Source: Oscillospiraceae bacterium (lineage in GTDB: Bacteria; Bacillota_A; Clostridia; Oscillospirales; WRJC01). From it: a DNA stretch of 8,966 nucleotides. The position numbers and the translations under genes are program-made. The notes beneath the pieces were generated by a model. The model saw only the letters and a program-made list of their open reading frames with translations, was not told the origin of the DNA and made no database searches. The stretch lies in NCBI GenBank assembly GCA_009785015.1, contig WQXD01000143.1:1-8966 (forward strand), given 5' to 3'. Below, in pieces: positions 1-6,084 of this stretch (its first letter is position 1; every line of letters begins with the position of its first letter).

Positions 1-14
1 AAGGCGGTATTGAT

Positions 15-473
15 GTGTTTGAAAATGTTTTTTCCGTGGATACGGTTCTCCGAGGTTTTTTTATCGGGGTTTTGCTGGCTGTTTTTACCGTGGCATATAA
101 TAAACTCGTCATCGGCAAGTTTGTGAAAGCTTTGATAAAAGCCGAAGCTGTGCATCCCGCTTTTGCCAGGAGTTTCGAGCAGCTCAATCTCAAGAAAAGT
201 TTTTGGTTTTCTTATGCTCTCAGGGCAAAAGGCACTTTGCGCAAATTTGTCTTCGAATTGGACGGCGAAGATAAAAAGGGATATTATTATATTCCCGAGG
301 ACAAATTATACAGGGCGGGCAGGTTATACGGCGGAAAAGATGTGGATATTTTGTTGATTTTTTCTCTGATTCTCATCTTATTTATTTTTTTCGCGATAGT
401 TTTGATGGTTATGCCGGTTATTTCGGATCAGGCTTCCGGCTTTCTCTCCGATCTTTTCGGTTCGGTCGAATAG
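15..473 (+). CDS. Small protein with two predicted membrane segments, function unknown
   Basis: The 152-residue product is not recognised. Two hydrophobic stretches are visible, at about residues 11-29 and 111-135. Between them lies a mixed, Lys/Arg-containing region of about 80 residues with a Tyr-rich patch (GYYYIPEDKLYRAGRLYGG, 89-107). A hairpin topology with the loop on one side of the membrane is likely. The start is a GTG, chosen because an AAGGCGG-like ribosome site lies at the extreme left edge. However, the frame is open to the window edge (Gly-Gly-Ile-Asp precedes the GTG), so the true start may lie upstream and the gene may be partial. A TGA in another frame at 11-13 could be the end of a preceding gene. 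The gene ends 34 bases before the MORN-protein gene with no terminator between them, which suggests co-transcription. No function can be assigned. Confidence 0.7.
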   Translation: MFENVFSVDTVLRGFFIGVLLAVFTVAYNKLVIGKFVKALIKAEAVHPAFARSFEQLNLKKSFWFSYALRAKGTLRKFVFELDGEDKKGYYYIPEDKLYRAGRLYGGKDVDILLIFSLILILFIFFAIVLMVMPVISDQASGFLSDLFGSVE

Positions 474-507
474 TTTGAATTTTTGATAGGGTATTATAAA
501 GATTTTT

Positions 508-1797
508 ATGAAAAAAAAGTATCGCAGAACGGGTTCAGTTATTTTAGGAATATTTATCGCGGCTGTTTTATGTGTCGCCGCCGTTGTTTTTTTTATATAC
601 CAGAGCGGGTACCGTTATATAAAATCCGATATCGGCGTCAAGTTTTTCGGGGATACCGACAAAAACGACAATATAATCAGCGGCAGGATTTGGTTTGAAG
701 GCGGCGCGGCGAGTATCAGTTTGCAAAAATATTATATAATCAAAGCAAAAGGCGATTACGCGGTTTCCCGTTTGCCCGATGAAAACACATTTTTATCGGC
801 TGTAAATTCCGATGTTTTGGAAACTTTAAATTCATTTTTGTCGGAAAATGATCAAAATAATTATCCGCGCAATGATTTTATATTCAACCGCCTGGAGGAT
901 GGTATATCTCTAAAGATCGGGATTATCGATGAAATTATAAGCAGTTACAATCATGAAGGCGTCAAATTCGCGGCCGGCGAAATTTATTTGGGTTCCGGTA
1001 TCGAATGGGTTTTGGACATACCCGAAGACGCCGTTTACAAAAATATTTCCGTTGTGCGTTCTGACGACCGTTCGAAGAAATACAAAGGGGACATTCTGGA
1101 ATTTTTAAATGGGGAAAACGTGAGTTTTGCTTCGTTTTTGTTTACCGACGGAAGCGTTTTAAATTTATATCCCGCTCCCAATATATACAGGGTCAATTAT
1201 GACAAAGGTCCCCGCAGCGGTGAATTGTATATAGGCGAAATCGACGCCGATTTTCAAAAAAACGGCAGGGGGATATACTATTATATTGCAAGCGGGGATA
1301 TATATTACGGTGATTTTGAAAAAGACGAAAAAACCGGCCGTGCCGAAATATATTCCGCCAACGGCGATATTTATATCGGGTATATAAAAAACGGCAAAAA
1401 AAACGGGGAAGGATATTTTATTTGGGGCGACGACGGTTCTTCTTATTCCGGCACATTCGCGGATAATATGAAAAACGGATTCGGCGTATACAGTTTCGCC
1501 GACGGTTCAATCTACGAAGGCGAATATGTAAACGATATAAAACAGGGCAAAGGCAAATTTATCTGGGCAAACGGCGATGAGTACGAAGGCGATTACCAAG
1601 GGGATTTATATAAAGGGTTTGGCCGATACACCTGGGCAAACGGCGATTATTATGAAGGCGATTTCAATTATAACACCCTGCACGGGATCGGCACGTATTA
1701 TTGGCTCAGCGGGCGCAGTTATTACGGTTATTGGGATTTGGGCAAAATGGTCGAGTTCGACGAATTTCCGGCGGATATCGAAGAGAGCGGAGGTTAG
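508..1797 (+). CDS. Membrane-anchored MORN-repeat protein
   Basis: The product has 429 residues. It starts with a basic tail (MKKKYRRTGS) and a single hydrophobic segment at about 11-31, with no obvious signal-peptidase or lipobox site, so an N-terminally anchored (type II-like) protein is likely. Residues 40-235 form a mixed domain that I do not recognise. Residues 238 to about 416 are seven MORN repeats plus a partial eighth, in the pattern G-x-x-Y-x-G-x-[FY]-x5-K-x-G-x-G-x-[FY], with units starting at Gly 238, 263, 286, 310, 333, 356, 379 and 402. MORN repeats form elongated beta-hairpin arrays, used for protein or lipid contact and for dimerisation. ATG 508 is chosen because it gives the basic tail plus hydrophobic segment; its ribosome site is weak (AAAG at 498-501). 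The gene ends 11 bases before the SWIM gene, so the two are probably co-transcribed. The MORN assignment is firm; the role is unknown. Confidence 0.9.
   Translation: MKKKYRRTGSVILGIFIAAVLCVAAVVFFIYQSGYRYIKSDIGVKFFGDTDKNDNIISGRIWFEGGAASISLQKYYIIKAKGDYAVSRLPDENTFLSAVNSDVLETLNSFLSENDQNNYPRNDFIFNRLEDGISLKIGIIDEIISSYNHEGVKFAAGEIYLGSGIEWVLDIPEDAVYKNISVVRSDDRSKKYKGDILEFLNGENVSFASFLFTDGSVLNLYPAPNIYRVNYDKGPRSGELYIGEIDADFQKNGRGIYYYIASGDIYYGDFEKDEKTGRAEIYSANGDIYIGYIKNGKKNGEGYFIWGDDGSSYSGTFADNMKNGFGVYSFADGSIYEGEYVNDIKQGKGKFIWANGDEYEGDYQGDLYKGFGRYTWANGDYYEGDFNYNTLHGIGTYYWLSGRSYYGYWDLGKMVEFDEFPADIEESGG
1219..1755 (+). repeat. MORN-coding tandem repeat array, about 69-base period
   Basis: The C-terminal part of the MORN gene is a diverged in-frame tandem repeat with a 23-codon period; the first and third intervals are 25 and 24 codons. 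Units begin near 1219, 1294, 1363, 1435, 1504, 1573, 1642 and 1711, and the last is incomplete. The protein pattern is clear, but the DNA has mostly diverged. The exception is the junction into units 6 and 7, where a 16-base exact repeat (CTGGGCAAACGGCGAT at 1563 and 1632) recurs at 69 bases. This suggests a relatively recent unit duplication or a gene-conversion patch. Confidence 0.85.
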
Positions 1798-1808
1798 CGG
1801 GGGGATTT

Positions 1809-3269
1809 ATGAAAATAACAAAGGAATTTATTTCGTCTGTCAGTTTAAACGATACGGTTTTCAAAAACGGAGCGGATTTGGCCAAGAAAAAAAATTTCAA
1901 AAATTTGGCTGTGGATAAAGATAAGACATATATAAGCGGCGAATGTTTTGGAAGCGGCAAAAATCCCTATATTTGCTCAGTTGATTTTATCCTTGAAGAT
2001 TCCCCGGTTTTCCGGTGTTCGTGCCCGAGCAGGCAAATCCCCTGCAAACACGTCGTCGGTTTGCTTTGGGCATATATGGAAGGTCATTCTTTTTTTATTA
2101 CAACCATACCGGAGGAAATTTTGGCCAAGCGCGAGAACAAGCAGGAACGGGTAAAAAAAGCCAAGGAAAAACTTGAATCCGCCGAAAAAGACGATTCCGC
2201 CAAAGAAAAATCTTCCGCTTGGATAAAATCCGCGGTAAAAAAAATAGAAGCGCAGCTTGCCGGTATCGAAGAGGCTAAAAAAATACTTTTTGATTTCGCC
2301 CAATCGGGGTTTGGTTCGGTAGATTCCAAAATTATCGCCAATTATGTCGGCATTGTCAAACAGTTGGACAGTTATTTCATACCGGGAATCCAAAGCGAAA
2401 TCACCGATTTGTTCGCCATAGCGGGCAGCTGTATATCCGAAAAAGATAAATCCGATAATTTATGGCATATGGCCGCCGCCGAAAAATTATGCCGTATTTA
2501 TACCCTGCTCGAAAAAAGCCGCGAATATTTGGAAAACAAAAAATCGGCCCCCGACAAACCCGATATAAAAAGCGAAATCGAGGAACTTATCGGGTATGCC
2601 TGGAAATTGGAGGAACTTTCGCAGTACGGTTTGTTTGAAACAGATGCGAAACTTTTGCAGCTCTGTTTTCATGTAAGGCAGGAGGACGACAAAAAACAAT
2701 TTGTCGAAGAGGGTTATTATGTCAGCCTCAATTCCGGAAATATATACAAGACCCTAAATTACAGGCCTTATAAGGCGGTGAAATATATAAAAGAAGAAGA
2801 TTCGGTTTTTGACGTTTTGAATATACCCAAATTATATATTTATCCCGGCTCTTCAATTAATCCGAGGGTGCGATGGGACGAATTTTCGTTTGAAGCGGTC
2901 ACTTCGGATATATGCCGGTCTGTTTTGGCGTTTGCCAAACGCGATTATCAGGAAGTTATAAAATCCGTGAAAAATCAGCTTAAAAATTTATTTTTGCTCC
3001 CCCACCCCGCCGTGCTTTTGAATTTTGAAAAAATAATAAAAGCAGACGGCGGGGATTATGTGATATACAGCGGCGGCAATTCAATAAGGCTCAAAAAGAG
3101 CGGATATTTTATCCACAGTTTCGCTTTTCTGCTCGATTCACAATTGGATTCCGCTCCGAAAAAGCGCGCCGTACTGGCGGTTTTCGACAACGATATAAAA
3201 TCCGGCGAATTGTTCGCGCAGCCGGTCGCTCTTGTCACCGATGAAAAAATCGCGAGGCTGGTTTATTAG
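1809..3269 (+). CDS. SWIM zinc-finger protein of the MoxR/VWA/DUF5682 cluster
   Basis: The 486-residue product begins at ATG 1809, directly after a G-rich stretch (1799-1805) and 11 bases after the MORN stop. An in-frame ATG at 1701 would overlap the MORN gene and add an unrelated tail, so it is rejected. A SWIM zinc-binding motif CxCx6CxH is visible with ligands Cys70, Cys72, Cys79 and His81, preceded by the expected beta-strand region (about 40-70). SWIM domains bind zinc and mediate contacts with protein or DNA. Residues about 104-165 form a Lys/Glu-rich helical or coiled-coil stretch. The rest (170-486) is a family-specific region, helical at first and strand-rich near the end. It is a soluble cytoplasmic protein with no membrane segment. 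SWIM proteins accompany MoxR/VWA/DUF5682 genes in many bacteria, and E. coli yehQ is a comparable neighbour (recalled, not searched). A recognition or adaptor role is inference. Confidence 0.88.
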   Translation: MKITKEFISSVSLNDTVFKNGADLAKKKNFKNLAVDKDKTYISGECFGSGKNPYICSVDFILEDSPVFRCSCPSRQIPCKHVVGLLWAYMEGHSFFITTIPEEILAKRENKQERVKKAKEKLESAEKDDSAKEKSSAWIKSAVKKIEAQLAGIEEAKKILFDFAQSGFGSVDSKIIANYVGIVKQLDSYFIPGIQSEITDLFAIAGSCISEKDKSDNLWHMAAAEKLCRIYTLLEKSREYLENKKSAPDKPDIKSEIEELIGYAWKLEELSQYGLFETDAKLLQLCFHVRQEDDKKQFVEEGYYVSLNSGNIYKTLNYRPYKAVKYIKEEDSVFDVLNIPKLYIYPGSSINPRVRWDEFSFEAVTSDICRSVLAFAKRDYQEVIKSVKNQLKNLFLLPHPAVLLNFEKIIKADGGDYVIYSGGNSIRLKKSGYFIHSFAFLLDSQLDSAPKKRAVLAVFDNDIKSGELFAQPVALVTDEKIARLVY

Positions 3270-3299
3270 TTTGTTACTATAAAGAAAGGTTTTGTTAAA

Positions 3300-4985
3300 A
3301 TGGCGATACCTATATTATTTGAATTAAACGAAGAGCTTGTGCGTTTGTTTGCCGCGGGCAGCCGTTTGGCTTTTGGCGACCCGCGCTTAAAAAAATTCGT
3401 CGCTCCGCTTTTAAAATACGGGGAGAAAGCCCCTGTTTTTTTGAAACTCGCCGAACAATTGCAAAACCTCATTGAAACCGACGCCGCTTCCTCCGCGCAA
3501 AAATTGATAGAATCCGAATCGCTGTTACTATCCGTGCTTTCTACGCAGGGCGATACATTCCAAAAGTCCGGAGACATTCCCGAAACATCAAAGCATTCGG
3601 ATTATATCGCTTCCACAGATATAGGTTACAGGGAATTGGCTCCGGTTATCGAGGCGTTGACCACTACCGGCGGCGGCAGAATGGAGATCATACAGAATGC
3701 TTTTTCCAAGGGTTTATTCCGCGACCCCAGGCTGTACAGGGTTTCAATCGGAGCGCTCGGCGATAAATATGGGGAAATTTCCGAATTTATGGCGAACAAA
3801 GTTTTGCCTTCTATGGGTTCCGGCGTATTTCCTTATTTAGCCGAAGGGTACGACGTCAAAGGAGGCGCGTCCGACGGCAGGAGGCTTGCAGTGATGCATT
3901 CGCTCAAAGGCGAATATATGCTGGATTTGGCCGAAGACGCGGCGGAAAACGGAAGCGCGGTTGTAAAGGCTGAAGCGGTTAAAATCATGGCGTTTTATCC
4001 GCGTTATGAAGATACGCTGTTTTCCATGCTGGGCGAAAACAAAGCGGTGCGCGACGAGGTGATGAAAGCGCTTGTGAAAATGGATTCGCGCAGGGGCGTC
4101 GACAAAATAATGGAGATATATAAGACAAGCAAAGCGGAAACCATGGTGGACGCGCTACTTTCCGGCGAGGGCGAATATATAAGCGAAAAATTGCTCGATT
4201 TGGCTTTTAATCATTATGAAGTTCTCAAAAATGCCGGGGCGACGGCCAAAGACGCCGAAAAGCTGAAATTTGATTTGGCCGCTTTGGAAAACAAAACAAC
4301 CGACAAAGCGGTGGATTTTTTGAAAACGATGCTTTCCGAGCCGTATTTGGCAGAAGCCGAAAAGCTTTTTTCGAAAGAAAACAAAGCTTCGTATTATTAC
4401 AAAACCCTCGAGGAAAACGCGCTTGAAATTTTATATCATTCAAAAAAAGCCGACGATTATATATGGGATATGTTCAATGATTCGCGGGGCGGCATAGTAA
4501 ATAAAATATTTAAAAGAAAAAAGAACGAATTTCCCAAAACACTCTACCGTTACGCTTTTTATATCGGTTCAAAAAAACTTTCCCCCGATGATTTTTACAA
4601 TATGTTTTTCAAATCGGGATTGTACAAGGAGATATCGAAGCTCGATTATCGCGTATTTGCGAATGTTTTTTTGAAAAACGAAAATTCTCCGCCTTTTTCC
4701 GGCAAGATCGCTCGTTATTTCGCCGAGCAGATAGGCGACCATTCGCACATAAACCTGGCTCTTGAAATAGTATCCCAAAACGACTCGGGGACGCTCGATT
4801 TCATAGCCGATTATATAAAAACCATTTTGAAAAAAAGTACCTATTACTACAACAGTTTTGAAATAATGAAAAAATTCGGCGAATTTTATCACCATTCTTT
4901 CAAGGAATTGTTTGAGCTTTATTGCCAAAAATATAAGAATAATTCGTCGGATATCGAATATCTGCGGCAATTTTTGAAAAAATAA
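3300..4985 (+). CDS. HEAT-like helical-repeat protein of the MoxR/VWA/DUF5682 cluster
   Basis: The product has 561 residues, is soluble and is predicted to be nearly all helical. Residues about 125-300 show HEAT-like helix pairs, for example around RDPRLYRVSIGALGD (141-155), SAVVKAEAVKIMAFYP (219-234) and KAVRDEVMKALVKMDS (248-263), with the Asp/Arg and Ala/Leu spacing typical of such repeats. The C-terminal half (about 300-561) is Lys/Tyr/Phe-rich, helical and not recognised. The ATG at 3300 has a GAAAGG ribosome site at 3284-3289, 10 bases upstream. The gene lies 30 bases after the SWIM gene and 19 before the ATPase gene, inside the same apparent operon. Helical-repeat proteins are regular members of these clusters (related genes are often annotated DUF5691 or HEAT-repeat), but I cannot confirm which named family this belongs to. 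A scaffold or client-binding role is inferred from fold type and position only. Confidence 0.8.
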   Translation: MAIPILFELNEELVRLFAAGSRLAFGDPRLKKFVAPLLKYGEKAPVFLKLAEQLQNLIETDAASSAQKLIESESLLLSVLSTQGDTFQKSGDIPETSKHSDYIASTDIGYRELAPVIEALTTTGGGRMEIIQNAFSKGLFRDPRLYRVSIGALGDKYGEISEFMANKVLPSMGSGVFPYLAEGYDVKGGASDGRRLAVMHSLKGEYMLDLAEDAAENGSAVVKAEAVKIMAFYPRYEDTLFSMLGENKAVRDEVMKALVKMDSRRGVDKIMEIYKTSKAETMVDALLSGEGEYISEKLLDLAFNHYEVLKNAGATAKDAEKLKFDLAALENKTTDKAVDFLKTMLSEPYLAEAEKLFSKENKASYYYKTLEENALEILYHSKKADDYIWDMFNDSRGGIVNKIFKRKKNEFPKTLYRYAFYIGSKKLSPDDFYNMFFKSGLYKEISKLDYRVFANVFLKNENSPPFSGKIARYFAEQIGDHSHINLALEIVSQNDSGTLDFIADYIKTILKKSTYYYNSFEIMKKFGEFYHHSFKELFELYCQKYKNNSSDIEYLRQFLKK

Positions 4986-5004
4986 CAGCAAAGGATTTTA
5001 ATTT

Positions 5005-6084
5005 ATGGAAAATAAAAACACACTCAGGCTTCCGTCCGAAAAGCTGTACGCGCATGAAATCGAGGCTCTCATAAAAGAAGACGAGAAAGAGCAGAAGCCT
5101 TTCGGCTGGCAGTTGTCTCCCAGGGCCGTTTTAAAATTCATCGTGGGGGGCGATAAAATCACTCCCAAGTATTTGGGCCATGACAGGCTTGTCGAAATTT
5201 CGATAGCCACGCTTTTGACCGACCGCGCATTGCTTTTGATCGGAGAGCCCGGCACTGCCAAGTCCTGGCTTTCGGAAAATCTGGCCGCGGCTATTTGCGG
5301 AAATTCCAACAGGGTGATTCAGGGCACCGCCGGCACTTCCGAGGAACATATACGCTATTCCTGGAATTACGCGCTGCTTTTGGCCAATGGCCCCAGCCGG
5401 GAAGCGCTTATCAAAAGCCCTGTATTACATTGCATGGAAGAGGGCACGATCGCGCGCTTTGAGGAAATATCACGCTGCAGTTCCGAAGTCCAGGATGCGC
5501 TCATTTCGATTTTATCCGAAAAATATATATCCATTCCCGAATTGTCAGCAGAAACCGAAGCAGTCAGGGGGTTTTCGATCATCGCCACTGCGAACACGCG
5601 CGACAGGGGCGTGAACGATATGTCGTCCGCCTTGAAGCGCAGGTTTAATATAGTGGTGCTCCCCACCCCCGCGGACCTTGAAACCGAAGTCGATATTGTG
5701 CGAAGAAGGGTAAAAGAGATATCTTCGGCTTACAAGATAAACGCGAAAATCCCCGGGGAGGATTCAGTCTATAAAATCGTCACCATATTCAGGGAACTTC
5801 GCCAGGGGTTCACCACGGATAAGAGCCAGAAGATAAAACCGCCGAGCGGCGTCATATCCACCGCTGAGGCTATTTCGCTGCTCACCAACGGGATGGCGCT
5901 CGCTGCGAGTTTCGGCGACGGCAACATAAAAGAAAACGATTTGGCTGCGGGGCTCCAGGGCGCTATAGTGAAAGATGAAGACAAAGACAAAACGGCATGG
6001 AAGGAATATCTCGAAAATGTGATGAAAAAGAGGGGATCGGATTGGAGGAAACTTTACAACGCTTGCCAGGAGCTCAACAATTGA
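5005..6084 (+). CDS. MoxR-type AAA+ ATPase (YehL-like)
   Basis: The product has 359 residues, a usual length for single-domain MoxR ATPases. Walker A is GEPGTAKS at 80-87. The Walker B region reads ARFEEISR (150-157), with Glu-Glu where most AAA+ proteins have Asp-Glu. Then come VQDALISILSE (162-172), sensor 1 ATAN (194-197), RDRGVNDMSSALKRRFN (199-215) with the likely arginine finger at Arg212/Arg213, and a helical lid with PSGVISTAEAIS at 280-291, which lacks the usual sensor 2 arginine. MoxR ATPases form hexamers that use ATP to remodel or insert cofactors into client complexes together with a VWA partner; here that partner is encoded downstream at 8370. E. coli YehL is the nearest familiar homologue by context and size (from memory). 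The start ATG follows AAAGGA at 4990-4995. The stop overlaps the next gene's TTG start by sharing TTGA. The biological client is unknown. Confidence 0.95.
   Translation: MENKNTLRLPSEKLYAHEIEALIKEDEKEQKPFGWQLSPRAVLKFIVGGDKITPKYLGHDRLVEISIATLLTDRALLLIGEPGTAKSWLSENLAAAICGNSNRVIQGTAGTSEEHIRYSWNYALLLANGPSREALIKSPVLHCMEEGTIARFEEISRCSSEVQDALISILSEKYISIPELSAETEAVRGFSIIATANTRDRGVNDMSSALKRRFNIVVLPTPADLETEVDIVRRRVKEISSAYKINAKIPGEDSVYKIVTIFRELRQGFTTDKSQKIKPPSGVISTAEAISLLTNGMALAASFGDGNIKENDLAAGLQGAIVKDEDKDKTAWKEYLENVMKKRGSDWRKLYNACQELNN
6068..6072 (+). promoter_or_regulatory. Ribosome binding site that sets the DUF5682 start
   Basis: AGGAG lies inside the last codons of the ATPase gene, 8 bases before TTG 6081. 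It supports TTG as the initiation codon rather than the in-frame ATG at 5997, which would sit 88 bases inside the ATPase gene. Confidence 0.75.

Noticed and set aside
475..500. Promoter-like TTGAAT (475) and TATAAA (495) ahead of the MORN gene
   Set aside because: The spacing is only 14 bases, against about 17 needed, and such AT-rich words are common in this DNA. Not strong enough to call.
1219..1755. MORN repeats as a CRISPR array or other non-coding repeat
   Set aside because: The repeat is in frame, diverged, has no spacers and encodes a clear protein repeat.
1701..1808. ATG 1701 as start of the SWIM protein
   Set aside because: It would overlap 97 bases of the MORN gene in another frame and add an Arg-rich tail. 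ATG 1809 follows a G-rich ribosome site and begins a normal domain.
3270..3299. Possible terminator or promoter in the SWIM-HEAT gap
   Set aside because: Thirty bases holding no inverted repeat, only a ribosome site; consistent with operon read-through.
5997..6080. ATG 5997 as start of the DUF5682 protein
   Set aside because: It would lie inside the last 29 codons of the ATPase gene. TTG 6081 with AGGAG 8 bases upstream fits the family N-terminus.
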